Shown here in pieces: positions 1 through 8,595 of a DNA stretch of 64,000 nucleotides (the stretch's first letter is position 1; each line of letters begins with the position of its first letter). Made by a program: the position numbers and the translations under genes. The stretch is from Nocardioides sp. W7 (lineage in GTDB: Bacteria; Actinomycetota; Actinomycetes; Propionibacteriales; Nocardioidaceae), in contig NZ_CP095078.1 of the NCBI RefSeq assembly GCF_022919075.1, positions 3,472,001-3,536,000 of the forward strand. The letters run 5' to 3'. The notes below the pieces were generated by a model, which saw nothing but the letters and a program-made list of their open reading frames with translations, was not told where the DNA came from and made no database searches.

Positions 1-882
1 GACGCGGGTCACCAGGAGGCCCGTCGTCTCCAGGTCGTCGAGGACCTCCCCGGCGTGCGGGTCGTGAGACAGGTGACGGGCGGTCGAGACCGAGACCTCC
101 TTCTCGTGCGCGATGCACAGCAGCACGTGGCGCTCTCTCGGCCCCAGGGCGGAGAACACCTCGCTGGCCACCCGATCGGCGACCCGGGCGTCGACTCCGG
201 CGTACCGGCGGGCCGCGGCCGCCGGATCGGGGGTGGCGGCGACGGCTCGCGCCATCAGGACCACGGCGGCACACCATCCGTGGGCGTGCTCGGTGATGGT
301 CTCGATGACCTCGGGGTCGTCGGACCGGGCGTGCGCGGCGACCATCGCCGCGGACTCCGTCTCGTCCATGCGCAGGACGTCGCCGCGCAGGACGGTGAGG
401 TGGCCGAGCAGCTCGGGCAGCAGCCGGCTCAGCGCGAGGTCCCACCGGCTCAGCAGCAGGACATGCAGTGAGTCCGGCTCCTGGTTCAGGCGCTCGTCGA
501 GCAGGCGTACGGCGGACGGCGGCAGCTGGTGGGCGTCGTCGATCACCAGCAGCCGGGGCCTGGTCGGCGGTGCTTCGACGTCGGAGGAGGCCCGCTGCGG
601 AGCTGCGGCGAGCTCCAGGAGACCCGCTAGGCGGTCGCCGTGCCAGCTGGAGTCGCCGGTGACCCACAGTGCCTCACCGGGGGGTGCCTCCGGTACGGCA
701 TGCTGCTGCAGCCAGCCGCCGACGCCGAGGGTCTTTCCGGCGCCGGCGGGCGCGACCACCAGGGTGGCCGCAGCCTGGGTGCCCTGGTCCAGCTGGGCCC
801 AGAAAGCGGGGCGGGGGACGTAGGTCCGGGGCAGTCGCGGTCCGCGGTGAAGCGGCGTCTGGGTGGGTGGGGAAATGTGCAC
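1..882 (-). CDS. LuxR/MalT-type ATPase transcriptional regulator, 3' part missing
   Basis: This gene runs off the left edge, so only the N-terminal 294 residues are present. A P-loop (APAGAGKT) lies about 40 residues from the start and is followed by a Walker B-like LLVIDDAHQLP and later helical segments typical of the STAND ATPase module of MalT/LAL-family LuxR regulators. The C-terminal LuxR helix-turn-helix expected for the family would lie outside the window, so the class is inferred from the ATPase part. Start: GTG at 882 has a GAAGGG six bases upstream; an in-frame ATG at 957 without a ribosome-binding site is the alternative. Such proteins usually bind an inducer and activate nearby genes; the target here is unknown. 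Confidence 0.75.
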   Translation of the reverse strand, partial: MHISPPTQTPLHRGPRLPRTYVPRPAFWAQLDQGTQAAATLVVAPAGAGKTLGVGGWLQQHAVPEAPPGEALWVTGDSSWHGDRLAGLLELAAAPQRASSDVEAPPTRPRLLVIDDAHQLPPSAVRLLDERLNQEPDSLHVLLLSRWDLALSRLLPELLGHLTVLRGDVLRMDETESAAMVAAHARSDDPEVIETITEHAHGWCAAVVLMARAVAATPDPAAAARRYAGVDARVADRVASEVFSALGPRERHVLLCIAHEKEVSVSTARHLSHDPHAGEVLDDLETTGLLVTRV

Positions 883-1101
883 GGGAAGCCCTTCGCCGTC
901 GCCGGCCGGCACGCAACTGCCCGATGCGTCCCCCCAGTGCGTCGGAGCCCGCCACATGCCGGGTCAACACAGTGGTCACACATGGTCACGACTCCCGCCC
1001 CCGAGCCGTCGCCAGCCAGGGCCCCATCCCTGATGTTCCCGAGAGTAGGACGGTTCCGCGTCGAAGTCACCCCTGCGTCAGGTGAAGTCCTCGGTCGGTG
1101 C
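883..1101. other. Intergenic region with TCACC-N9-GGTGA variant
   Basis: 219 bp between the MalT-like regulator and the DUF7144 gene. At 1067-1085 there is TCACC, nine bases, GGTGA. It resembles the 17-bp palindromes annotated elsewhere in this window but has a longer spacer, so I do not count it as the same site. No RNA gene seen. Confidence 0.35.
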
Positions 1102-1536
1102 TCAGCGCCCTGACGCGCGGTCGGTGGCCATGACCTGGCTGCACAACGCCCAGATCACGAACACGTCGAACGTGAGCACGACGATGGACCAGAACGGGTA
1201 GTACGGCAGGAAGGCGAAGTTCGTGATGGCGCTGAGCGTGGCGATGGCGACGCCGAGCAACAGCGCCCAGGTCTGTCCGGCGAGGATGCCGATTCCGGTC
1301 ACGAGTCCGATGACCCCGAGGATGAGATGGATCCAGCCCCAGGTGGTGATGTCGAACTCGTAGGTGTACTCGACGCCGCTGACGAAGACGGTGTCCTCGG
1401 CAAGGGCAGCGATGCCCTGGAGGATCTGGAAGATCGCGACGGTGGCCAGCATGACGCCGGCGAAGGCGGTGGCGCCGACCGCGACCAGGCCCTTGGTCGA
1501 CTTCTCGTAGGCCCGTCCGGTGGCGTGCGTGGTCAT
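1102..1536 (-). CDS. DUF7144 family membrane protein
   Basis: 144-residue integral membrane protein with four predicted hydrophobic helices. It has the family pattern of FAGVMLATVAIFQILQGI in the first helix and WGWIHLILGVIGLVTGIGI in the second. Function of the family is unknown; members are common in high-GC actinomycetes next to stress genes. The ATG at 1536 is preceded by GAAGGAGAAGCC, a strong ribosome-binding site, so the longer in-frame start at 1578 is unlikely. It lies 38 bp downstream of the DUF1269 gene on the same strand, so the two are probably co-transcribed. Confidence 0.8.
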   Translation of the reverse strand: MTTHATGRAYEKSTKGLVAVGATAFAGVMLATVAIFQILQGIAALAEDTVFVSGVEYTYEFDITTWGWIHLILGVIGLVTGIGILAGQTWALLLGVAIATLSAITNFAFLPYYPFWSIVVLTFDVFVIWALCSQVMATDRASGR

Positions 1537-1574
1537 GGCTTCTCCTTCGTGGTGGTCGACGAGCGGCGGTCGGG

Positions 1575-2072
1575 TCACTCGGTCGCGAAGACCCCCCGCA
1601 GGGCGGCCTCCTGGTCATCGCTGAGGTTGGTGAAGATGAGGTCGTCGGGCTGGTGGTCGGCGAACGCGGCCTTGACCTTGTCGACCACCGCGTCGGAGGT
1701 CATCACGAAGAGGGCGGACGTGCCGGGGGTGACCTGGTCACGGACCTTGGTGATGAACGCGTCGTCGATGCCCGCGTCCCTCAGCGACCCTGCCAGCGCC
1801 CCGGTCGCGGCACCGAGCGCGGCTCCGAGCAGCGGGACGAAGAAGATGAGACCGAACAGCAGACCCCAGAACCCTCCGCCCAACGCACCGGCGCCGGTGG
1901 TCGAGGCGAGCTGGCGCGTCTTCGGCTTCCTCTGGCCCTCCGCCCACGAGACCGTCGCGGCGTCGTGAAGGGTGAGGATGCCCTCGCGGGCGAGGTCCTG
2001 AAGGGTCTGCGAGGCCTGCTCGGCCCCGTCGGGGCTGTCGAACTTCCAGACCGTGAGGGTGGCTTGGGCCAT
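1575..2072 (-). CDS. DUF1269 domain-containing membrane protein
   Basis: 165 residues. The N-terminal ferredoxin-like alpha/beta part (TLTVWKFDSPDGAEQA) is followed by a Gly-rich hydrophobic hairpin (GALGGGFWGLLFGLIFFVPL) and a second alpha/beta part ending near residue 160. This is the arrangement of DUF1269 proteins, whose function is unknown but which recur in stress regulons. The ATG at 2072 has CCAGGAGCG upstream. First gene of a probable two-gene unit with the DUF7144 gene. A TCACC-N7-GGTGA palindrome lies 66 bp upstream, and a direct repeat of GTTCACGCCG occupies the leader, so regulation by a dedicated DNA-binding protein is likely. Confidence 0.85.
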   Translation of the reverse strand: MAQATLTVWKFDSPDGAEQASQTLQDLAREGILTLHDAATVSWAEGQRKPKTRQLASTTGAGALGGGFWGLLFGLIFFVPLLGAALGAATGALAGSLRDAGIDDAFITKVRDQVTPGTSALFVMTSDAVVDKVKAAFADHQPDDLIFTNLSDDQEAALRGVFATE

Positions 2073-2137
2073 GACCGCGCTCCTGGTGTCGGGTGTCGGG
2101 TTCACGCCGAGTTCACGCCGGGGCCCGGCTGGGCGGC

Positions 2138-2154
2138 TCACCCGTTCCTGGTGA
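2138..2154. promoter_or_regulatory. Palindrome TCACC-N7-GGTGA, site A
   Basis: TCACC CGTTCCT GGTGA, 66 bp upstream of the DUF1269 ATG and 162 bp upstream of the GAP-family GTG, in the divergent intergenic region. Inside it CCGTTC-N5-GAACGG also forms an inverted repeat. Same architecture as sites at 3783, 43994 and 44467. Confidence 0.6.
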
Positions 2155-2315
2155 ACGGCGTAGAGAACATCTCGCGGCGGAGCTAGGAGCGCGCGCTGCG
2201 CCCGCAGTTCCCCCGGAAGGGGTGACCACCAGCGGCCGCGGCACCCCTAGCGTCACGGCTCCCGGGCTGGCGGCGACGGCCGCCACCCGAGGGCGGCAGC
2301 TGGGCAGGAGGAGCG

Positions 2316-2987
2316 GTGGGCGAGGTCATCGGTGAACTGCTCCCCGTCGCGTTGGGGGTGGCCATCTCGCCGGTGCCCATCATCGCCGTCATCCTGATGC
2401 TCCTGGCACCGCACGCGAAGGCCGCATCGGTCGCGTTCTGCGCCGGGTGGGTGCTCGGCATCAGTGCCGTCGTCACCATGGTCGCCGTGGCCGTCGACCC
2501 GGTCGACGATTCCGAGTCCGGTGACCCGTCAACCCTGGCGAGCGTGCTGAAGATCGTCCTCGGCGCCGCGGCGGTCCTGCTCTCCGTCAAGAGCTGGCGC
2601 TCCCGGCCGCGGGGGGACGAGGAGCCGACGATGCCGAAGTGGATGAGCGCCGTCGACACCCTCACGGCCACCAGGGCCCTGGGGCTCGGCGCGCTGCTGT
2701 CCGCGGTGAACCCGAAGAACCTCACCCTGTGCCTGACCGGCGGCGTCATGATCGGGTGCGGGGCACTCTCGGCGGGCGAGCAGGTCGCCGCCGTCGTCGT
2801 CTTCGTCGTCATCGGCTCCTGCACGGTCGCCCTTCCGGTGCTCGGCTACCTGACGGCGCAACAGAGGATGCAGCAGCCGCTCGACGACCTACGTCAGTGG
2901 CTGACCGCCCACAACGCGGCTGTCATGGCCGTCCTCCTGCTCGTCATCGGCGTCGCCGTCGTCGGCAAGGGCGTCGCTGGACTCTGA
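2316..2987 (+). CDS. GAP family (Sap/sulfolipid-addressing-like) membrane protein
   Basis: 223-residue protein with six hydrophobic segments and the LysE/CadD-like layout of the GAP/Sap family. It has an N-terminal helix with AISPVPIIAVILML, a cytoplasmic loop around residues 65-110, and SAVNPKNLTLCLTGG after the third helix. Mycobacterial Sap helps deliver glycolipid across the membrane; the substrate here is unknown. GTG at 2316 is directly preceded by AGGAGG, which fixes the start. Divergent from the DUF1269 gene and may share site A. Confidence 0.8.
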   Translation: MGEVIGELLPVALGVAISPVPIIAVILMLLAPHAKAASVAFCAGWVLGISAVVTMVAVAVDPVDDSESGDPSTLASVLKIVLGAAAVLLSVKSWRSRPRGDEEPTMPKWMSAVDTLTATRALGLGALLSAVNPKNLTLCLTGGVMIGCGALSAGEQVAAVVVFVVIGSCTVALPVLGYLTAQQRMQQPLDDLRQWLTAHNAAVMAVLLLVIGVAVVGKGVAGL

Positions 2988-3035
2988 GCATCGGCGGAGC
3001 TCTGACCGGGCCGGGGATCGATGAAGGGAAGCACG

Positions 3036-3239
3036 ATGGCGAGGATGATGATCCGGGTGGACGCGGAGGTGTCCGACGAGCTCGCCAGCGCCTTCCCGTA
3101 CCTGACGCCTCGCCACCACCGGGCCCAGACGACGTTGGTCGGTGAGCTCGCCGATCAGGAGGAGCTGCAGGGCGTCCTGAATCTCCTCAGCTCACTGGGG
3201 ATCCCCGTCATCGAGGTGCTGACCATCCCCAACGACTGA
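3036..3239 (+). CDS. Small conserved alpha/beta protein, function unknown
   Basis: 67 residues beginning MARMMIRVDAEV; GAAGGGAAGC precedes the ATG at 3036, so an upstream ATG at 3021 is less likely. The sequence alternates strand and helix (IRVDAEV, helix, LVGELADQEELQGVLNLLSSLG, IPVIEVLTIP), compatible with a small ferredoxin- or ACT-like fold. No catalytic motif is visible. It lies 48 bp after the GAP-family gene on the same strand and may be its operon partner. I do not recognise a characterised family. Confidence 0.6.
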   Translation: MARMMIRVDAEVSDELASAFPYLTPRHHRAQTTLVGELADQEELQGVLNLLSSLGIPVIEVLTIPND

Positions 3240-3267
3240 TCCGCGGCAGATGACCAGGGTCACTCGG

Positions 3268-3747
3268 TCACTCGGAGGGCAGGGTGCGGTCGGTGTCGGC
3301 CGTGTGAGCGTCGCGCACCACGACGACCGGGCACGGCGAGTGCCGGACCAGCTGGTCGCTGACCGAGCCGAGCGCCAGGCCGCGGAAGCCACCCAGGCCG
3401 CGGGCTCCGACGACCAGCAGGTCGGCATCGGCAGCGGCTTCGAGCAGCTTGTTCGCGGCCGGCCCGCGGACGGCGGAACACTCGATGTCCACGTCGTCGA
3501 CCTCCGCGGCAAGGCGAGCGCAGTCGGCGCGCAGGTCATCGACGACGGCAGCCTCGAAGTCCTCCAGCGGTGGGACGTAGCCGAGGGTCTGGGAGCTGGG
3601 GCGAGGTGCGGTCTTCATGGTCCAGGCGCGCACGACCCGGAGTCGTCCCGAGACGGCTCGTGCGTGGTTCAACGCCCACCGGAAGGCGGCGTCGGCGGGC
3701 CGGGACCCGTCGTGGCTGACGACGATGAGGGGCCGCCTGATGTCCAT
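3268..3747 (-). CDS. Universal stress protein (UspA family)
   Basis: 159 residues, one Usp domain. Strand 1 is PLIVVSHDGS, and the ATP-binding signature G-2x-G-9x-G-S is complete (Gly114, Gly117, Gly127, Ser128 in GARGLGGFRGLALGS), followed by CPVVVVRD. It therefore belongs to the ATP-binding Usp branch that in mycobacteria and streptomycetes responds to hypoxia and growth arrest. Start taken at ATG 3747 (MDIRRPLIVV); an in-frame start at 3786 would place the coding region over the palindrome at 3783-3799, which argues for the shorter form. Divergent from the flavoprotein gene. Confidence 0.9.
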   Translation of the reverse strand: MDIRRPLIVVSHDGSRPADAAFRWALNHARAVSGRLRVVRAWTMKTAPRPSSQTLGYVPPLEDFEAAVVDDLRADCARLAAEVDDVDIECSAVRGPAANKLLEAAADADLLVVGARGLGGFRGLALGSVSDQLVRHSPCPVVVVRDAHTADTDRTLPSE

Positions 3748-3782
3748 GCCCCGATGGTCCGCGCGATCCACCCGTAGCGGGG

Positions 3783-3799
3783 TCACCTAGTTCGGGTGA
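3783..3799. promoter_or_regulatory. Palindrome TCACC-N7-GGTGA, site B
   Basis: TCACC TAGTTCG GGTGA, extended to GGGTCACC-N7-GGTGACCC at 3780-3802. It lies 36 bp upstream of the Usp ATG and 126 bp upstream of the flavoprotein ATG, so it could control either or both. Confidence 0.6.
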
Positions 3800-3925
3800 C
3801 CCGACCCACGGGCCGAGGCCGACCGACTGACCCGTCGTCCGGGTAGGGGCGAAATCCCGCTCGCCGTCGCCCGGCAGCGGGAGTAGCGTGCTGCGCATCG
3901 ACGGCCCCTGCGAGGGAGTGCGGCC

Positions 3926-5620
3926 ATGGACCCCGACCCGGTCATCCTGCTGGCGACGACCGACCCGGTCTCGCGCGAGATCCTCGGCGGCGAGCTGCGT
4001 CGCCGCTACGGCGGCGACTACGAGGTGATCGTGTGCGCGGACTACGCGCACGCTCGCGCGATCCTCGAGGGGCTGCGCCGGTGGGGGAGAGCGGTCGCGC
4101 TGGTCATCGGCTACTACGGGCCGGACGACCGCGACGGCCTCGACTTCCTGCGCCGGGCCTATGCCCTGCAGCCCTCCGCGAAGCGGGCCGCGGCCGTGAC
4201 CTGGGGCGACTTCGCCAGCGCCGCGCCGGTCTTCGCGGCGATCGCTCACGGCCACGCGGAGCTCTCGCTGGTGCGCCCGGAACGACCTCGGGACGAGGAG
4301 TTCCACGGCGCGGTCACCGACGCCCTCGACGACTGGAACCTCGCCCAGGGGCTCGGCTTCGAGGCGGTGCGGCTCATCGGCGAGGCCCGCGACGAGCGCA
4401 CCTTCTCGTTGCGCGACTCCTTCGGGCGCAACCACATCCCGGTCGGGTTCTACCCCGTCGGCACCGACGCGGCCCGGCGGATGCTCGAGTCGCTCGACCT
4501 CCACGACCCGGAGCTGCCGGTCGTCGTACTGGCCTTCACCAGCCCGCCCACCGTGCTGGTCGACCCGACGGACCTGGAGATCGCCGATGCCTTCGGCCTG
4601 ATGGCCCCGCTTCCGCTCGACCGGGTCTTCGACGTGGTCGTCGTCGGTGCCGGCCCGGCCGGTCTCGCCGCGGCGGTGTACGCCTCCTCGGAGGGCCTGT
4701 CGACCCTGGTGATCGAGCAGCAGGCCGTCGGCGGGCAGGCGGGCACGAGCTCGCTGATCCGCAACTACCCCGGGTTCTCGCGTGGGGTGAGCGGGGCCCA
4801 CCTGGCCTACCGCTCCTTCCAGCAGGCCTGGGCGTTCGGCACCGAGTACTCCTTCATGCGCCAGGTCCAGGGTCTGGAGGCCGACGGCCCGCTGCATCGC
4901 GTGACGATGTCGGACGGCAGCGCGGTCCGAGCCCGCAGCGTGGTCGTGGCGACCGGGGTCGACTACCGCAGGCTCGACCTTCCCGAGGTCGACGAGCTCA
5001 TCGGTCGGGGCGTCTACTACGGCGCCGCCGTGTCCGAGGCGCCGTCGATGGTCGGCCAGCAGGTGTGGGTGGTCGGGGGCGGGAACTCCGCCGGGCAGGC
5101 CGCGCTCCACCTGGCCCGCTACGCACGGCACGTGACGCTGCTGGTGCGGGGCGCGAGCCTGGCCGCCAGCATGTCCGACTACCTGATCGCCCAGATGAAG
5201 GCGACGCGCAACCTCAGCATCCGTTACCACGGGGCCGTCGTCGGAGCACGCAGCGTCGACGGCTGCCTCGCGGAGATCACGGTGGGCGACACCCGGGCTA
5301 CCGATCCGGCCGAGACCGAGCAGCTCGAGGCCGCCGGGCTCTTCGTGCTCATCGGCTCGATCCCTCGGACGACCTGGCTGCCCGACGCCGTGCACCGCGA
5401 CGAGGCCGGGTTCGTGCGTACCGACGGGCACAGCAGCCTGGCCCTCGAGACCAGCCTGCCCGGCACCTTCGCCATCGGTGACGTCAGGTCCGGCTCGATC
5501 AAGCGCGTCGCCACCGCGGTGGGTGACGGGGCGACCGTGATCTCGGTGCTGCACAGGTACCTCGCCGAGCACCCCCGACCGGTCGTGACGAGCGCGAGCG
5601 GTGATGCGGCCGCCGAGTGA
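3926..5620 (+). CDS. Thioredoxin-reductase-like flavoprotein with degenerate receiver domain
   Basis: 564 residues. Residues 1-125 resemble a CheY-like receiver ([16 protein letters not shown], then [18 protein letters not shown] near 57-75), but the usual phospho-acceptor Asp position reads Gly/Tyr. Residues 235-550 form a two-dinucleotide-binding oxidoreductase: FAD motif GAGPAG (241-246), ATG motif (342-344), NAD(P) motif GGGNSA (384-389) and GD (518-519). The region that carries CxxC in true thioredoxin reductases is [10 protein letters not shown] (364-373), without cysteine, so disulfide reduction is improbable. Such fusions are commonly annotated 'fused response regulator/thioredoxin-disulfide reductase'. 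GAGGGAG precedes ATG 3926. The next gene overlaps its end. Confidence 0.85.
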   Translation: MDPDPVILLATTDPVSREILGGELRRRYGGDYEVIVCADYAHARAILEGLRRWGRAVALVIGYYGPDDRDGLDFLRRAYALQPSAKRAAAVTWGDFASAAPVFAAIAHGHAELSLVRPERPRDEEFHGAVTDALDDWNLAQGLGFEAVRLIGEARDERTFSLRDSFGRNHIPVGFYPVGTDAARRMLESLDLHDPELPVVVLAFTSPPTVLVDPTDLEIADAFGLMAPLPLDRVFDVVVVGAGPAGLAAAVYASSEGLSTLVIEQQAVGGQAGTSSLIRNYPGFSRGVSGAHLAYRSFQQAWAFGTEYSFMRQVQGLEADGPLHRVTMSDGSAVRARSVVVATGVDYRRLDLPEVDELIGRGVYYGAAVSEAPSMVGQQVWVVGGGNSAGQAALHLARYARHVTLLVRGASLAASMSDYLIAQMKATRNLSIRYHGAVVGARSVDGCLAEITVGDTRATDPAETEQLEAAGLFVLIGSIPRTTWLPDAVHRDEAGFVRTDGHSSLALETSLPGTFAIGDVRSGSIKRVATAVGDGATVISVLHRYLAEHPRPVVTSASGDAAAE

Positions 5621-6452
5621 GCGGGCCGTCGTGTCACCGGCGCTGCGACGCCTGCTCCTGGTGGCCGCCGCCCTGGTCTTCCTCGCGGGTCTCCAGCTCT
5701 TCGTGTTCCCCCTCCGCACCGCGGACTGGTTCGCTTGGACCATCGCGCCCCCGATGACGGCGGTGTTCCTCGGGGCGGCGTACTGGTCGAGTGCGGTGCT
5801 GGAGGTCGCCGGTGCACGGGCCGCCGGCTGGGCGCAGGCCCGGCTGGCGGTCGGGAGCGTGCTGGTGTTCACGACCCTCACGCTGGTCGTCACGCTGATG
5901 CACCTCGACCGTTTCCACCTCGGCTCGGACCACCCGAGCGGCGCTCGGGCGATCACCTGGGGCTGGCTGGCGATCTACACGGTGGTCCCGGTGGCGTTGA
6001 CGGCGGTCGGGGTGCGCGAGCTCGCGCGTGCGCGCGACGGCACGGACGCCCCGGCGCGCACGCCGCTGCCGAGGGCGTTGCGGACGCTCCTGATCGCGCT
6101 CGGGGTGGTGCTGACCGGCGTCGGGGTGACGCTGCTCGTCGCGCCCGACACCGCGTCGACCCTGTGGTCGTGGCCGTTGACCCCGCTGACCGCCCGCGCC
6201 GTCGGCGCCTGGCTCGTCGGGCTCGGGTGGGCCGCCGGGCACGCAGGCCTGGTCGACGACGCGGTCTCGGTCCGGCCGGTCGGGTGGACCGGGGTCACGT
6301 TCGTCGTCCTCCAGGCCGTGGCCCTCGCCCGGCACGGCGGCGACCTCTCCCGGGGAGCCGCCGCGGCCGGGTACGTCGTGGGTCTGCTCGCCGTGGGTAC
6401 GGCGGCCCTCTGGATCCTCCTGCTGCGACCCGATCGGCGCCCGGCGGCGTAG
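5604..6452 (+). CDS. Polytopic membrane protein, function unknown
   Basis: About 282 residues with roughly eight hydrophobic segments and no charged catalytic motif. The start is uncertain: GTG 5601 and ATG 5604 overlap the end of the flavoprotein gene by 17-20 bp, and GTG 5631 just after it is also possible. The overlap suggests co-transcription and translational coupling with the flavoprotein, perhaps as a membrane anchor or electron-transfer partner (inference only). No family recognised. Its stop is one base from the convergent NTF2-like gene. Confidence 0.65.
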   Translation: MRPPSERAVVSPALRRLLLVAAALVFLAGLQLFVFPLRTADWFAWTIAPPMTAVFLGAAYWSSAVLEVAGARAAGWAQARLAVGSVLVFTTLTLVVTLMHLDRFHLGSDHPSGARAITWGWLAIYTVVPVALTAVGVRELARARDGTDAPARTPLPRALRTLLIALGVVLTGVGVTLLVAPDTASTLWSWPLTPLTARAVGAWLVGLGWAAGHAGLVDDAVSVRPVGWTGVTFVVLQAVALARHGGDLSRGAAAAGYVVGLLAVGTAALWILLLRPDRRPAA

Positions 6453-6453
6453 C

Positions 6454-6858
6454 TCAGGTGCCGAAGAACCCGGTCATCCGCACCAGGAGGCCGCTGTCAC
6501 CGACCTCGCCGATGTCCGTCGAGACCTTCCCCGGATCCTGCCCCGGCCGCACCAGACGCCACTGGAACAGCACGACGCCGTGGTGGTGGTTGAGGCCGCC
6601 GACCAGCTCGAGGTGGGCGCCCGGCCGCCTCGACATGACACCGCCGATGTGGTCCGACAGGGCGTCCCGGCCCCGGGTCCTCACGGTCGGATCGAGGTAG
6701 ACGCCGGCTTCGTCCCAGCACTGGGCCAGGAGGGAGGCACGGGCCTCGCCGTCGGTCTCGTTCCAGGCGCGGAGGTAGGCGTCGACCAGGGCGTGGATCC
6801 GCTCCGCCGGGACGATGACCGCCCCGACCGGCTTGGGCGTCCTACGTGTGCGGGTCAT
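6454..6858 (-). CDS. Nuclear transport factor 2-like / SnoaL-like protein
   Basis: 134 residues. A helical start (IHALVDAYLRAWNETDGEARASLLAQCWDEAGVYLDP) followed by GRDALSDHIGGVMSRRPGAH and a set of strands ending in GLLVRMTGFFGT gives the cone-shaped alpha+beta barrel of the SnoaL/NTF2 superfamily. These bind small hydrophobic ligands or act as isomerases or hydrolases; the pocket residues do not allow a specific call. It stands alone, convergent with the membrane-protein gene. ATG 6858 has a GGGAGAGCGCAG leader. Confidence 0.75.
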   Translation of the reverse strand: MTRTRRTPKPVGAVIVPAERIHALVDAYLRAWNETDGEARASLLAQCWDEAGVYLDPTVRTRGRDALSDHIGGVMSRRPGAHLELVGGLNHHHGVVLFQWRLVRPGQDPGKVSTDIGEVGDSGLLVRMTGFFGT

Positions 6859-6908
6859 CTGCGCTCTCCCAGATGCTGGCTCGTGCTTGAGCAGGAGCGT
6901 AGCCGTCG

Positions 6909-7313
6909 TCAGCGGTTGACCTCCTTGAAGACGCGCAGCATCGTCCGGACGTGACGGTGACCGGGTGCGGCGTGGTCGGCCGGCAGCTGCAGGAAGCCGT
7001 TGAAGCCGTCGACGTCGTCGAGGTCGACGTCGGTGAAGCCCATCGACCAGTCGGGGAAGGCCCGCTCGGTGACGGGGTCGCGGAGCACCTCGATCAACCC
7101 GGTGTGGCGAGGATCGGTCCGGATCGCCCCGTAGACCCGGTCGACCGCGTCGTCGGGGCCCTCCAGGGTCTGGATGATGTTCCCGCCGCTGTAGAGCAAC
7201 AGCCCGGTGAGGCCGAGCTCGACGTTGCGGGGGCGGACGGCGGCCATCAGCTCCACCAGCTGGGTGGCCGACATCAGGCGGGTGGCAGAGCTGAGGTAGG
7301 TAAGCGAGAGCAT
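6909..7313 (-). CDS. Stand-alone BLUF-domain blue-light photoreceptor
   Basis: 134 residues consisting of one BLUF domain that binds FAD non-covalently. The photocycle residues known from AppA (Tyr21, Asn45, Gln63, Trp104, Met106) have counterparts here at Tyr6, Asn30, Gln48, Trp89 and Met91, all at a constant offset of 15. The sequence also keeps LTGLLLYSGGNIIQTLEGP and TDPRH. The photochemistry is therefore probably intact. No output domain is fused, so signalling must go through a partner protein. ATG 7313 gives the canonical short N-terminus; a longer in-frame start at 7367 would add an Arg/His-rich extension. No obvious effector is adjacent. Confidence 0.88.
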   Translation of the reverse strand: MLSLTYLSSATRLMSATQLVELMAAVRPRNVELGLTGLLLYSGGNIIQTLEGPDDAVDRVYGAIRTDPRHTGLIEVLRDPVTERAFPDWSMGFTDVDLDDVDGFNGFLQLPADHAAPGHRHVRTMLRVFKEVNR

Positions 7314-7515
7314 GGTGACTCGATCATGCCTGGTCGCCGTACGGCGGTGGTGGTCGCGCACCCACACGTGAGCCGATTAGCAGATGTGACCGGCGACTGC
7401 AACACTCGGGCCAGACACCCGGGGGGGTTTCCTCCTGTCTACCTCACCCCCGGACTTCGTGGCACTCGTACTCACCAGGCTGTGACGCCGCTCCGGCTCT
7501 ACTCGGAGAGTGCCT

Positions 7516-8595
7516 ATGTTCCGTCGAATCCGTACAACAACGCCCTTCGCGGTCGTGGCTCTGACCGCCGCCCTGGTCCTCGCGATGAACGGCCCCGCCT
7601 CGGCTGCCCAGCCCCAGGTCGGTCTCGGGACCGCGGCGCCGTTCGCCGTGCTCGCGGGCAGCACCGTCACCAACACCGGGCCGTCGGTGATCTCCGGCGA
7701 CGTCGGTGTCAGCGCGGGTTCCCAGGTCGTCGGCTTCCCCCCGGGGATCGTGAACGACGGCACCATCCACGCCGCGGACGCGGTCGCAGCGCTGGCCCAG
7801 GACGACCTCACCACCGCGTACGACGACGCCGCCGGCCGCGGCCCGGTCGTGGACCAGACCAGCCAGGACCTCGGCGGTCAGACCCTGATCCCCGGCGTCT
7901 ACGACGCCGCGAGCGCGATGGCATTGACCGGCACCGTGACCCTGGACGCGCAAGGAGACCCCGACGCGGTCTTCGTGTTCAAGGCAGGCTCCACCCTGAT
8001 CACCGCCAGCGGCAGCCGAGTCGCCCTGGTCGGCGGGGCCCAGGCGTGCCACGTGTTCTGGCAGGTCGGGAGCTCGGCCACGTTGGGCACCTCGAGCGAC
8101 TTCGTCGGCACCGTCCTCGCGCTGACCTCGATCAGTGCGCAGACCAGGGCGGTGGTCCTCGGTCGGCTGCTCGCGCGCAACGGCGCCGTCACGCTGGACA
8201 CGAACACCATCACCCGACCGGGGTGCGCCGCGCCGACGGTCGTGTCGACCGCGACGCCCTCGGGTGGGCCGAGCGCGACCCCCGGTGCCACGCCTTCGAC
8301 GACCCCGTCCACGGGCGACGGCACCCCCGGTGACGGCACCCCCGGTGACGGCACCCCCGGTGACGGCACCCCCGGTGACGGCACCCCCGGTGACGGCACC
8401 CCCGGTGACGGCACCCCCGGTGGCGACACCCCCGGAGGCGACACTCCCTGGGTGCCGGTGGGACATCCCGGGACCGGCAGCCACCCGACTCCGGTGTCGG
8501 GTGACGGCTGGCTGATGCTCGGCCTGCTGTGCCTCGGTGGCGCCGGCGCCACCGCGATCGTCGGCTCCCGCAGCACTCGGCGTAGACGGGTATGA
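7516..8595 (+). CDS. Secreted DUF3494 ice-binding-type protein with cell-wall-sorting-like C-terminus
   Basis: 359 residues. An N-terminal signal peptide (hydrophobic 11-28, cleavage near ASA-A) leads to a DUF3494 domain at about 37-235 (GDVGVSAGSQVVGF, ITASGSRVALVGGAQACHVFWQVG, SSDFVGTVLA), the fold of bacterial ice-binding proteins. Next comes a Thr/Pro-rich linker with seven GDGTP and two GGDTP repeats. A C-terminal tail follows: GHPGTG, nine residues, a hydrophobic helix (GWLMLGLLCLGGAGATAIVG) and SRSTRRRRV, the layout of a sortase substrate. GGAGAG lies five bases before ATG 7516. Its stop overlaps the sortase start by 4 bp (ATGA). DUF3494 proteins can bind ice or act as adhesins; ice binding itself is not proven here. 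Confidence 0.85.
   Translation: MFRRIRTTTPFAVVALTAALVLAMNGPASAAQPQVGLGTAAPFAVLAGSTVTNTGPSVISGDVGVSAGSQVVGFPPGIVNDGTIHAADAVAALAQDDLTTAYDDAAGRGPVVDQTSQDLGGQTLIPGVYDAASAMALTGTVTLDAQGDPDAVFVFKAGSTLITASGSRVALVGGAQACHVFWQVGSSATLGTSSDFVGTVLALTSISAQTRAVVLGRLLARNGAVTLDTNTITRPGCAAPTVVSTATPSGGPSATPGATPSTTPSTGDGTPGDGTPGDGTPGDGTPGDGTPGDGTPGDGTPGGDTPGGDTPWVPVGHPGTGSHPTPVSGDGWLMLGLLCLGGAGATAIVGSRSTRRRRV
8314..8448 (+). repeat. 15-bp tandem repeat, nine units, coding
   Basis: Seven near-identical units of GGTGACGGCACCCCC (8314-8418; the first unit has one change) are followed by two diverged units (8419-8448). They encode GDGTP x7 and GGDTP x2, the stalk of the DUF3494 protein. Near-identity at the DNA level suggests recent slippage and length variation between strains. 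Confidence 0.95.

Noticed and set aside
3536..5956. 806-residue open frame on the minus strand across the flavoprotein gene
   Set aside because: Low-complexity Gly/Asp/Val/Arg composition, no domain, fully antisense to a well-supported gene; a by-product of high GC.
8314..8448. Possible CRISPR-like array
   Set aside because: Repeats are contiguous 15-bp units without spacers and are in frame inside a gene.
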